Positions 54,530-62,794 of a stretch of 64,000 nucleotides of DNA are shown here, one piece after another (position 1 is the stretch's first letter; every line of letters starts with the position of its first letter). Source of the DNA: Mesorhizobium opportunistum WSM2075 (GTDB taxonomy: Bacteria > Pseudomonadota > Alphaproteobacteria > Rhizobiales > Rhizobiaceae); NCBI RefSeq assembly GCF_000176035.2, contig NC_015675.1:3042001-3106000 (forward strand), read 5' to 3'. The position numbers and the translations under genes were made by a program. The notes below the pieces were generated by a model, which saw nothing but the letters and a program-made list of their open reading frames with translations, searched no databases and was not told the origin of the DNA.

Positions 54530-55507
54530 TGATCAGGCTCCGCTCTGACGCAGATCGCGCACTCGAGAAGCGCTGGTGGTGGGCCGCGCTTCGATCTATC
54601 CGGTTGGGAAACGTTCCAAGCTGTGATCCTCCGTTCTGTTGCCGCAATACTACAGCGCTGACGGCGTGCGTTGACTAAGTTGGTCGGGTGCAGGGTTCCT
54701 GGGTCAGGCGGACCATCCGGGAAAGGGGCGCACATTCGAGGGAAGACAACCCGTCGGCTTCACTGTCGCGGGTTTTCTTTTGCAACATCGACCAGGACGC
54801 CAGGTTATTGGAGGATCGCTGGTTTGCCGAGGAGCGTCGGGCCGCTTTCGTCTTTACTGGTGTGGGTCATCGGCATGCGCGGCGACCTCGGGCATTCACC
54901 AATCCGGCATCCGCTACTGGCGCGACAATATTTGCGACATGCAAGGATATTCTGATGGCGATAGCAAGCGATCGCTTTGGGACAAACGGGCTGGAGGCCG
55001 TTTATGTCGGATTAGGGTCGAGCTGGTCATCCATGCTCCCACGGCTCGGACAGCCATAAGGATAATTGCGGGATCGCTAATATGCTTTTAATTTAAACAG
55101 CGCGGGGAGCATCCCAACCATTCCCGCAGTGGCCGGTGTGGCTCGCTCCCAAGCGCCCAACCGCACCGGCCATTCCCCTACGTATGCACACGCTTATCTG
55201 CCGCGTTGCATTGGTCCGGGGCTTAATATTGCGCAGCGCCGAGCACGAGTTCACGTTCGCGCTGTTCGGACCAAAGGAAAGAGCACGCTGACCAAGCTTT
55301 TGCAGCCTCTGCTCGCGCCCCAGGGCGGTTTGGCCGAGCGACCGGAATGGGGAGTCGCCGTCGCGAAACTGCGCTACGAAGTGGCCTGCCATACGCCTGG
55401 AAGTATCGTCAGGCCCCAGAAGCATGGAGCGCGCCGGCGCTAATTTGGACGTCTTCGGACGCCCAGCCCTGGCAGGGAGGGCGTCGCATTTCCGATACGG
55501 ACCTTGG
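54530..55507. other. gene-poor DNA, about 1 kb
   Basis: No supported gene. A weak AACCCG/CGGGTT stem followed by a T-rich run lies at about 54746-54781. Frames near 54780-55090 are aromatic and basic but match nothing I recognise. Confidence 0.35.
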
Positions 55508-55587
55508 CCGCTGGGAAATGGCGAGCGAGCCATTTCCCAGCGGCAGTGGCGCCAGTTGCCGGAGCACAGCCGGCAACTGGCTGTGCG
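55508..55587. repeat. cluster of perfect hairpins
   Basis: Three stems in 80 bases. CCGCTGGGAAATGGC (55508-55522) pairs with 55529-55543 as a 15-bp stem with a 6-base loop. GCCAGTTGCCGG (55551-55562) pairs with 55570-55581 as a 12-bp stem. An alternative stem GCACAGCC (55564-55571) pairs with 55579-55586, and it shares bases with the second stem. It lies directly 3' of the minus-strand peptide gene at 55591. No T run follows, so the role is unsure. Confidence 0.75.
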
Positions 55588-55590
55588 GTT

Positions 55591-55806
55591 TCATTTCTTG
55601 GTGAGAAAGGCCTTACAAGCCGGAGTGATTTCGCTGAGGTGCTGTTTAAGGCAGCCTTGCGCCTTAATCTCATTGGCCATGTGGCATACTCTCAGCGCAT
55701 CGGCCCTACAGGGTGTCTTGGTAGCATCTTTCGCCAATGCGACGTCGGTGACAAAGAACGATATAGAAGCGAAAAATGCGAGTTGAAATGATGTTTGATT
55801 CTGCAT
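55591..55806 (-). CDS. small secreted cysteine-rich protein, 71 aa
   Basis: AAGGGG about 8 bases before the ATG. Signal peptide MQNQTSFQLAFFASISFFVT with cleavage likely after VALA. The mature part (KDATKTPCRADALRVCHMAN; IKAQGCLKQHLSEITPACKAF) has four Cys in the CxxxxxxxC...CLxxHxxxxxxxC pattern of the cysteine-rich-repeat family of small periplasmic proteins. Probable disulfide-bonded periplasmic protein; function unknown. Confidence 0.78.
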   Translation of the reverse strand: MQNQTSFQLAFFASISFFVTDVALAKDATKTPCRADALRVCHMANEIKAQGCLKQHLSEITPACKAFLTKK

Positions 55807-56057
55807 GTTTGTTTCCCCTTGAAAATTGCGCGTAGATGCCGCAACAAGTCATTTATGCTCCTGTTCTAATACAAATGAAACACATCCCATTTTGAACGAA
55901 CACGCGTATCCGGGCGCGCCGCACTGGCGGACCGTTCTGACGACCAAGGCCACGGCCCTGGCGATGCGATCGGCTACATTGCCGGCGCCAGCAATCCAAA
56001 CGGCTGCTCTTGGAACGACCGCTCATTTCAGATTCGGCCCTTGCGCTCCTGAAGCCT
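55807..56057. other. spacer with no supported gene
   Basis: No convincing frame. It probably contains the promoter of the minus-strand cysteine-rich protein gene. Confidence 0.35.
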
Positions 56058-56132
56058 GTTGCCGCTGTCAACCGCCAGCAGGGTGCCGGCGTTGACGTAC
56101 CCGGCGTCTTCCGCTCTCAGGAACACCACCGC
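56058..56132 (-). pseudogene. relic of a short-chain dehydrogenase C-terminus
   Basis: In one minus-strand frame AVVFLRAEDAGYVNAGTLLA is followed by VDSGN, which matches the C-terminal end of SDR enzymes (VVFLxSxxAxYVxGxxLxVDGG). Nothing of the rest of the enzyme precedes it; it is joined directly to ABC-F remnant sequence. A dead fragment. Confidence 0.6.
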
Positions 56133-56139
56133 TGCAGGA

Positions 56140-56388
56140 GGCTTTCGAGGTGGAGACGGCTGGACGGGTCGTCGTGCAGCATGACGTCGGGCCGGACGAG
56201 AAGAAAACGCGCCAGCGCTACGCGCATCTGCTAGCCCCAGGGCAGTTTGCCGACGTTGAAAAGCCGAGCCCGCCGAGCACCTCGCGCCCCCTGCCATCCA
56301 ACCCATTGCCGTCGAGCTCCTCGAACCGGTGCTGCGCCTCGCCATACTTCTCGCTGATCTCGTCCATCCGGTCGGCGGGATCGGCCAT
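56140..56388 (-). pseudogene. relic of an ABC-F family ATPase
   Basis: The minus strand reads MADPADRMDEISEKYGEAQ, HRFEELDGNGLDGRGREVL and GGLGF, then after a shift of frame at about 56258 GKLPWG-stop-QMRVALARFLLVRPDVML and ESLLQRW. These correspond to the linker and ABC signature/Walker B region of Uup/EttA-like ABC-F proteins (LSGGWxMRVALARxLLxxPDxLLLDEP), but the signature is LPWG plus a TAG (56231-56233) and DEP is DDP. Only about 80 residues of a 550-residue protein remain. Confidence 0.72.
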
Positions 56389-56485
56389 GGCAGCCACCTC
56401 TTTCGGAATGGAAGGTGATGCGATACATTAGCAATTCGTTAAGTGTGCCCGGAGGCCAGCCTAAGGTGAGCATAAGGGGTGTGTC

Positions 56486-57892
56486 GTGGTGAGTTTCAAA
56501 TCTCTAATCAAGCGGGCCGAGAACGTAGACAAGGAATTTCAGGAATTCCAATCGGATCTGGCGGAAGCAATCGAGGACTGCCTTTCGACCAATGGGCAGG
56601 GTTCCGAAGATGCGGAAGTGCCGGCAAACGAGGACACTGGCCCTGCTGAAGGCGAAAGCGACGCGCCGTCCGTGAGGTTGACACCGCACACACAGACCCG
56701 GCTTGCTGCCCTGGAGGCCGTCGCCGGCCTTTTCCGGGACGGGCAAGGCCACTTGGAAGAGATCGAAACCAGATTGGCCGAGATAGCCACCGCGCATCGC
56801 ATGACGCGCGAGGTTCTGAACGTCCTGTATCGCGACACCCTAAGGGCCAATGAGTTGGAACTGGCCAATATCGCTTTGACGACGGAACACAAGACCTTGT
56901 CGGAACAATTGCTCGACACCACCCGCAAGCTGCGCGAACTCGACCGTGCAGCCGAGGTCTGGCAACAGCGCGAGGCCGGCATAGTCCAGGACCGCGAGTC
57001 GCTGCGTACAGCGCTTGCGAAGGCACGGCTCGAGCTCGTGGAAATGGGCAATGAGAGTGCAAGGCGCGAAACGCAGTTCGGCGAGATCGTCAAGGCTCTG
57101 ACCGTCAAAACCGTCGAGGTCGACAGACGCGCAAGCGAGAACAAGCTGCTGCGCGAAAAGCAGGTCGGCCTTTCGGTCGAGCTCGAGCAGGCGCAAAAGC
57201 GGGAGACCGAGGCTCGGCATAAACTGGACGAGTTCGCGGCAACTCACGCCAACGAAACCGCGCACATAGCCGAGCTGTTGGGCCAACTCGGCAGGCACGA
57301 GAAGGAAGGAGCCCGGCTGCAGAAGTCACTGGAGACCACGCATGCCCAGCTTGCCGAGGCAACCGAGGCGGCCCGCATCGTGGAAAGCGACAGCGCTGCC
57401 GAACGGGCGCGCGCCCACGCGGAGATGCGCGGCCTGCGTTCCGAGATAGAGGAGTTGCGATCGAGGCTGGAGAAGGCATCCAGCGACAGCAGCGAAACCT
57501 CCGCCGAGATCACCCTGCTCAGAACCCAGGCTAACGATTTCGCGACCGAGCGCCGGATCGCGGAGGAAAGGCTTGTCGCTCTCAAAATTGAGAGCGAAGG
57601 CGACAAGAAAAACCTGTCGGCGGTCAGCACCAACCTATCGGAGCTCTCATTGCAACTGGCTTCAGACCAGATACAGCTCGATATCCAGAGGCAGGAATGC
57701 GAAGATCTGCGCGCCGAAATCGTGACTCTTGACGCGCGCATTAAGGAATTGCTGCCCTACGAGCGGTTGCACCGAGTGACCGACGCGAGATCGCGCAAAG
57801 ACGCTGTGTTGCCCACAAATGGACATATCGTCGAAGCTGCGCCGCGCGCGAGGCGCACATCTCGACGTCAGATGCGCGCTAATGCTGGGTAG
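56486..57892 (+). CDS. long coiled-coil protein, 468 aa
   Basis: GTG start at 56486. The N-terminus (MVSFKSLIKRAENVDKEFQE) is followed by an acidic linker and then about 330 residues of near-continuous coiled coil (ELANIALTTEHKTLSEQLLD; EVDRRASENKLLREKQVGL; LRSEIEELRSRLEKASSD), ending in a basic tail (RARRTSRRQMRANAG). No membrane segment or enzyme motif. It resembles rod-forming structural or cell-pole proteins only in shape. Function unknown; surroundings give no clue beyond adjacency to the EPS locus. Confidence 0.8.
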   Translation: MVSFKSLIKRAENVDKEFQEFQSDLAEAIEDCLSTNGQGSEDAEVPANEDTGPAEGESDAPSVRLTPHTQTRLAALEAVAGLFRDGQGHLEEIETRLAEIATAHRMTREVLNVLYRDTLRANELELANIALTTEHKTLSEQLLDTTRKLRELDRAAEVWQQREAGIVQDRESLRTALAKARLELVEMGNESARRETQFGEIVKALTVKTVEVDRRASENKLLREKQVGLSVELEQAQKRETEARHKLDEFAATHANETAHIAELLGQLGRHEKEGARLQKSLETTHAQLAEATEAARIVESDSAAERARAHAEMRGLRSEIEELRSRLEKASSDSSETSAEITLLRTQANDFATERRIAEERLVALKIESEGDKKNLSAVSTNLSELSLQLASDQIQLDIQRQECEDLRAEIVTLDARIKELLPYERLHRVTDARSRKDAVLPTNGHIVEAAPRARRTSRRQMRANAG

Positions 57893-58765
57893 CGCAACGC
57901 CCCCCGAAGCCGATGTCATCGGTTTCCTGAAATCGCCAAATCGCGGCGGGAACTAACGCTCAGCCGAAGTGCTCGGTTATAAGAGCCACTGAACCAGGCA
58001 AGCTGTGTGTCAGGTGCGCTTGCATCAACCGGTCCTAGTGGCGCAGAGTATGGTTCGCTTGCTGACGACGAGCTGCCCCCAAGTCGTGGGACGAGGCTTC
58101 TCCCCAACAATCTTATGATCGACGCCAATCGCCTTGACCTTGGGGGAAATCCATTGCCGTAATGCTGACGATGCCAGGCATTTGATGGGCAGCACAAAAT
58201 GTATGTGCCTTCAGGAACGAAGTTTTCACGCTAGACAAACAGATGCACGTTTTTTGAGCAAGCGCAAATTGCAAGCTGTGTTGGCAGTTTGCGATTCGGC
58301 CGAGTATGCCGACAAAAATGCCTGCGATCTGACGCGAGACCGACGATATGACGCAATGTGCAGGTCGCGTTGATTTCCTGTAGAAACGGTGACCCTGACA
58401 GACTGATATAATCGTTGTTTCTCAATCGGTTATAAGGCGGCTCGCCGAAGTTGATTCAAGAAGCTGATCCAACCGCATTATCTACAACCGAATGGCAGCA
58501 ATGCGCCTGATGTCGGTCGAGTCACCTCAGCGATTTCCTGAAAGCGGTCGATCCGTTGAGCGGCGCCCTGCCGACTCCCGGTCGTTCCGATACGAGACGA
58601 AACGAAAGGACGTCGATATCCGAATGCTGGGCGGAGTGTGACAAAGGCCTGGATCGGTGGGCGCTCGACTGGCTCACTCCAGGGCGCGGTCGCAGCGTGA
58701 AGCTCGAAAGACCTGCCACGCCCGCTAATTACCCCCACTCACAAATGTCTGAGGAGACAATTCCC
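57893..58765. other. gene-poor stretch, about 870 bases
   Basis: No convincing gene. An N-terminal extension of the downstream oxidoreductase frame (58556-58765) is open but of non-coding composition. No RNA gene or repeat was recognised. Confidence 0.4.
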
Positions 58766-59683
58766 ATGAAAGCGATCGTAGTGACGGACCAGGCTGCTGG
58801 AGAGGCCGGGATGAAGCTGGTGCAGCGGCCCGAGCCGCGGGCGGCAATAAACGATGTCCTCGTGCAGGTTCATGCAGCGGGATTCGTCAACACCGAACTG
58901 GAGTGGCCTTCGACCTGGGCCGATCGAGCCTTCCGTGACCGGACGCCATCGATCCTCGGCCATGAGTTGGCCGGCGTGGTCACTGCGCTCGGCTACGGCA
59001 CGACGGGGCTTTCAATCGGCCAGCGCGTGTTCGGCCTCGCCGACTGGCATCGCGATGGCACGCTAGCCGAGCATGTCGCCATGGAAGCACGCAATCTCGC
59101 CCCACTACCCGGCGACGTCGACTTCACCGTCGGTGCGAGCCTGCCGATCTCCGGCCTGACCGCGTGGCAGGGCCTGTTCCAGCACGGTCGCCTTCAGGCG
59201 GGTCAAAGTGTGCTTGCGCATGGTGCGGCCGGTGCCGTCGGTTCGATGGTGACGCAGCTTGCAAGGGAGGCCGGGGCTTACGTCATCGGCACCGGACGCA
59301 CGGCAGATCGCCAGAAGGCGCTCGACTTCGGCGCAAATGAATTCGTCGATCTTGAGAACGACGCTCTGGAAGACGTCGGCGGCGTCGATCTGGTGTTCGA
59401 TGTCATTGGCGGCGACATTCAGAAGCGGTCTGCAGCCCTGATCCGGGCCGGAGGCACGCTGGTGACCGTCATAGGGCCGGCCGGTGCAACGCCCGTCAAT
59501 GGTATGGCGATTGACTTCGTCGTAGATACCGATCGCGCCCAGCTAAGCGAGATAGTTCACCGGGTGCGGGACGGAAGATTGCGGACGAATATTGGCATAG
59601 TCGCGACCCTGGACGATGCCGTTGCAACCTTCAATTCGAAAGAGCGACATTCGGGGAAGACGATCATCCGCGTTCGGCCGTGA
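58766..59683 (+). CDS. zinc-free quinone-oxidoreductase-type MDR enzyme, 305 aa
   Basis: Start ATG 58766 with GAGGAG 9 bases upstream. MDR-superfamily NADPH oxidoreductase: MKAIVVTDQAAGEAGMKLVQ, LGHELAGVVTALGYG, GASLPISGLTAWQGLFQHG, cofactor loop HGAAGAVGSMVTQLAREAG, VDLVFDVIGGDIQ. Structural-zinc Cys residues are absent, as in quinone oxidoreductases. It would reduce quinones or enones; no specific substrate is evident. It is a single gene, convergent with the 59664 gene, whose 3' end it overlaps by 20 bases. Confidence 0.9.
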   Translation: MKAIVVTDQAAGEAGMKLVQRPEPRAAINDVLVQVHAAGFVNTELEWPSTWADRAFRDRTPSILGHELAGVVTALGYGTTGLSIGQRVFGLADWHRDGTLAEHVAMEARNLAPLPGDVDFTVGASLPISGLTAWQGLFQHGRLQAGQSVLAHGAAGAVGSMVTQLAREAGAYVIGTGRTADRQKALDFGANEFVDLENDALEDVGGVDLVFDVIGGDIQKRSAALIRAGGTLVTVIGPAGATPVNGMAIDFVVDTDRAQLSEIVHRVRDGRLRTNIGIVATLDDAVATFNSKERHSGKTIIRVRP

Positions 59684-60044
59684 GGCCATGCCCCGGTGTC
59701 AAATCCGATTGCCCTCCCAACTTGGGTTTCCTGTGTGAAATGGCGACGACTGTGCCGGCCGCGGCCTCGATCGCAAACGCGACGTAGGGGTTCACTGGCG
59801 GTTTGTAGCCGCCGATGCGGACGGTTTCCAAAGTCGGGTTATCGATTTTCCAAAGCGGCGTTTTTGACGCAGATTGGCCGGCTTCGATTTTTGCCCAATA
59901 GCCCGGGCCTGGGACGGGGATCTGATACCGAGCACAAATCTTCGCCAGTCCACGGTCCGAAATGTCGAACCGCTTAGCGAGCGTGAGGATGGGGGTCGAC
60001 CAAACTAGGTCATACAATTCTTGGCGGGTGAAGGTGTGCTGCAT
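59664..60044 (-). CDS. short version of a conserved hypothetical protein, 126 aa
   Basis: The N-terminus FTRQELYDLVWSTPILTLAK, then RFDISDRGLAKICARYQIP and PGPGYWAKIEAGQ, is a recognisable motif set of a larger family of bacterial hypothetical proteins (YDLVWS...SDxGLxKxCxxxxIPxPxxGYWAK). Here the protein ends soon after, so it is probably truncated relative to the several-hundred-residue family members. The N-terminal part may be DNA-binding (helix-turn-helix-like), by inference. ATG at 60044. Confidence 0.6.
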   Translation of the reverse strand: MQHTFTRQELYDLVWSTPILTLAKRFDISDRGLAKICARYQIPVPGPGYWAKIEAGQSASKTPLWKIDNPTLETVRIGGYKPPVNPYVAFAIEAAAGTVVAISHRKPKLGGQSDLTPGHGLTAERG

Positions 60045-60146
60045 TCTAGTTGTATGCGGATTTGGCGGAGGGAGACAACCCAGTCGCTGCGCCTCTCAAA
60101 GTCAAGCACGTAGTGTGCATTTCTGGGCTCGGGCGCGCACGTCGAT

Positions 60147-60291
60147 CCCTGTTAGGGCATTTCCATTTCCCTGTTAGGTCGAATAGGGAATTCTCTGCGA
60201 AGACGTTGAAAGTGCGCTGTGATTTCAGGCCGGAATTGGCTCCAAAACCGAAAACCGCCGAAAATTCGCTGTTTTTCGACGCCTAACAGGG
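60147..60291. repeat. CCCTGTTAGG repeats, two direct and one inverted
   Basis: Direct copies at 60147-60156 and 60169-60178 (22-base period) and the inverted copy CCTAACAGGG at 60282-60291, about 100 bases downstream. This could be a protein-binding site array, a mobile-element remnant or a large stem-loop. Confidence 0.55.
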
Positions 60292-60456
60292 AAATTCAGG
60301 CAGAGACTGGTTCGCGACCGACTGACAGCACCACCATTATCATTCTCCCCATCGCCACATCTTGTTGGCCTGTCGCCACTTTTTTGGGACGGAATCGGGC
60401 GGTTTGGCGCGAAGGTTGCTGGCCCACCGTCCCAGGTGAGATCATGCAAGAGATAT

Positions 60457-60505
60457 GGGCTGGCGAATCAGCTGCTAACGTGTTGATTTTGTGTGGAAAG
60501 CGCTG
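60457..60505. repeat. dispersed repeat, copy 2
   Basis: 49 bases matching 11024-11072 in the same orientation (41 of 49). The 32-base core from GCTAACGTGTTGAT onward differs at 3 positions. Confidence 0.6.
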
Positions 60506-60531
60506 CCTGGACAACCTCCTGAAGCCCACGC

Positions 60532-61293
60532 CTAGACCACCGTCTCTCCGCCATCGATAACCAGAATCTGGCCCGTCATGTACGAGGACCGGTCGGATAC
60601 AAGAAACAGCACTGCCTCCGCGATTTCCTCGACGCTTGCCCAACGACCAAGCGGCACTTTTTCGCGGATGTAGGCTTCGATGGCTTCCCGGCCTCCCATC
60701 TGGGCGATGAAGGGGCCATTGAAGGGCGTGTCGACCCAACCGGGGCAAAGCGCGTTGACGCGAATGCCGAACCGGCCATAGTCGCCCGCCATCTGCTTCG
60801 TCATCGCGATCACCGCGTGCTTGGTCGTCGTATAGGCGATCATCTCGCGATCGTAGAGCACGCCGGAGCTCGACGACGTGTTGAGGATGACCCCGCGACC
60901 CGCCTTTTTCATGAAGGGCATGACGATGCGGGCACCGAGGAAGTGAGCCCGCACGTTGAGCGTCCAGGACGTGTCGAAGCCTTTGACGCTCACACCGAGC
61001 ACGTCACCCTCTACCTGTACGCCGGCGTGATTGTGCAGGATGTCGATCCCGCCTTGTGTGTCGATGAAATCGCGGAAACCGGCTTCAAGCGCCTGATCGT
61101 CGGTCAGGTCGAACACAAGCGCTTTCGCCCGGCCACCAGCAGCAACAATCTGGTCGACAGTCGCGTTCGCGCCGTCAGCGCTGCGGTCCGTCACGCCGAC
61201 CACCGCACCCTCGCGCGCGATGATCAGCGCTGCCGCCCTGCCGATGCCCGATCCTGCCCCGGTGACGATTGCGGTCCTGTTCTTCAGGATCAT
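60532..61293 (-). CDS. SDR-family oxidoreductase, 253 aa
   Basis: Classical short-chain dehydrogenase: TGAGSGIGRAAALII at about residues 11-25, HNHAGVQVEGDVLGV, catalytic Ser in NTSSSSGVLYD and YTTTKHAVIAMTK (Tyr-x-x-x-Lys), and FLVSDRSSYMTGQILVIDGG at the end. Acts as an NAD(P)-dependent alcohol or sugar dehydrogenase; substrate unknown. Divergent from the class-III PLP enzyme at 61394, with 100 bases shared. A second SDR gene ends at 63887. Confidence 0.92.
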   Translation of the reverse strand: MILKNRTAIVTGAGSGIGRAAALIIAREGAVVGVTDRSADGANATVDQIVAAGGRAKALVFDLTDDQALEAGFRDFIDTQGGIDILHNHAGVQVEGDVLGVSVKGFDTSWTLNVRAHFLGARIVMPFMKKAGRGVILNTSSSSGVLYDREMIAYTTTKHAVIAMTKQMAGDYGRFGIRVNALCPGWVDTPFNGPFIAQMGGREAIEAYIREKVPLGRWASVEEIAEAVLFLVSDRSSYMTGQILVIDGGETVV

Positions 61294-61393
61294 CTTTCAG
61301 TCCCCTTTCTCCCCGGCCCGTAATCCTGCATCATCGGCGGACGAGCCCCCCAAGCTTGGGTGCGCGCCGACCAACCTCCGGGGAAAAACAGGC

Positions 61394-62677
61394 ATGTACG
61401 ACTTCGGCCCCTTCAAGTTCGAGTCGAAGCAGGATTTTTTCGACAAGGCAATCCGTTTCTGGAATCCCGACAAGACCAGGTTCTGGCAGAAAGCCGGGAT
61501 CGATCTGGTGATCGGCAGGCGGGAAGGCTATTTCCTCTACGACATGTCGGGCCGCCGCCTGATCGACCTGCACCTCAATGGCGGCACCTACAATCTCGGT
61601 CACCGCAATCCGGAACTGGTCGAGACGTTGAAGAGCGCGCTCGATTATTTCGATATCGGCAACCACTGGTTTCCCTCCGTGGCGCGGACGGCGCTGGCCG
61701 AATCCCTGGTCAATGTCTCACCGGGAATGAAATATGCGATCTTCGCGCCAGGCGGCGCGGAGGCGGTGGACATCGCCATCAAGAGCGCTCGCTATGCCAC
61801 CAAGCGGCGCAAGATCGTGTCGATTATCAAGGGTTATCACGGGCATTCGGGACTCGCGGTGGCGACCGGCGACGATCGCTTCACCAAGATCTTTCTTTCC
61901 GACCAGCCGGAGACGTTCATCCAGGTTCCCTTCAACGATATGGACGCCATGGAGCAGGCGCTGAAGGGCGAAGACGTCGCGGCGCTGATCATGGAGACGA
62001 TCCCCGCTACTTATGGCTTCCCGATGCCGAAGGACGGCTATCTCGGCGCCTGCAAGGCGCTGTGCGAAAAGCATGGCGTGATGTACATCGCCGACGAGGT
62101 CCAGACCGGCCTGATGCGGACCGGCAGCATGTGGGGCTGGCAGGCCTATGGCGTCCAGCCGGATATCATGGTGACGGCAAAGGGCCTGTCCGGCGGCCTC
62201 TATCCGATCAGCGCGACGCTGGTGAACGACAGGGCCGGTGGCTGGCTCAACGAGGACGGGGCGGCCCACATCTCGACCACCGGCGGGGCGGAACTCGGCT
62301 GTGTCGTTGCTCACAAGGTCATCGAGATGCTGCAGCGGCCTGAACTGGTCGCCAATGTCGGCACCGTGACCGAGTTCATGGCGCAGGCCATGCGTGAGAT
62401 GCAGGCTCGTCACGGCGATATCTTCACCGGGGTGCGCCAGAAAGGCGTGATCCTCGGCCTGGAGTTCAGCAATCATCCGGAAGGCGCCGTGTTCGTCTCG
62501 CGTGCACTCTATGAGCAGGGCGTCTGGGCGATTTTCTCGTCGCTCGACAAGCGGGTGCTGCAATGGAAGCCCGGCGTTCTTCTGGATTCCGAAACCTGCC
62601 GGGACATCATGGATCGTTTCGATGCCGCGATGCCACGCGCCCGCGAGCTGCTGCATCAGGCAGGCAAGGCGAGTTGA
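61394..62677 (+). CDS. class-III PLP-dependent aminotransferase-fold enzyme, 427 aa
   Basis: ATG 61394 (MYDFGPFKFESKQDFF) is favoured over the frame start at 61220. Fold-type I, class III: NGGTYNLGHRNPELVETL, PGGAEAVDIAIKSARYA, KGYHGHSGLAVATG, the D-E-V-Q motif in YIADEVQTGLMRTG, and PLP-binding Lys in VTAKGLSGGLYPISAT. Substrate not determinable: class III includes omega-aminotransferases, glutamate-semialdehyde aminotransferase-like and phospho-lyases. A kinase-like gene follows after 117 bases, which makes phospho-lyase chemistry worth considering. Confidence 0.92.
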   Translation: MYDFGPFKFESKQDFFDKAIRFWNPDKTRFWQKAGIDLVIGRREGYFLYDMSGRRLIDLHLNGGTYNLGHRNPELVETLKSALDYFDIGNHWFPSVARTALAESLVNVSPGMKYAIFAPGGAEAVDIAIKSARYATKRRKIVSIIKGYHGHSGLAVATGDDRFTKIFLSDQPETFIQVPFNDMDAMEQALKGEDVAALIMETIPATYGFPMPKDGYLGACKALCEKHGVMYIADEVQTGLMRTGSMWGWQAYGVQPDIMVTAKGLSGGLYPISATLVNDRAGGWLNEDGAAHISTTGGAELGCVVAHKVIEMLQRPELVANVGTVTEFMAQAMREMQARHGDIFTGVRQKGVILGLEFSNHPEGAVFVSRALYEQGVWAIFSSLDKRVLQWKPGVLLDSETCRDIMDRFDAAMPRARELLHQAGKAS

Positions 62678-62794
62678 CATGCCCCGGACCTGGTTGAAAC
62701 TGCCAGGCATCGAGTGCGGGCTGGCCACTGGACTTGCCGGGATAGCCCAGGGTCGGGCAGGGGACGATGGTGTAATGATCGGGCAGGACGGACA

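Larger units (their letters stand above)
60045..60531. other. repeat-bearing spacer, about 490 bases
   Basis: No supported gene. It contains CCCTGTTAGG twice in direct order (60147-60156, 60169-60178) and once inverted (60282-60291), an A/C-rich stretch, and copy 2 of a dispersed repeat (60457-60505). It resembles non-coding repeat DNA that recurs in some rhizobial genomes, a memory-based impression only. Confidence 0.5.

Noticed and set aside
54746..54781. Weak AACCCG/CGGGTT hairpin followed by T-rich sequence
   Set aside because: Six-bp stem with a 15-base loop and no upstream gene to terminate; too weak to call.
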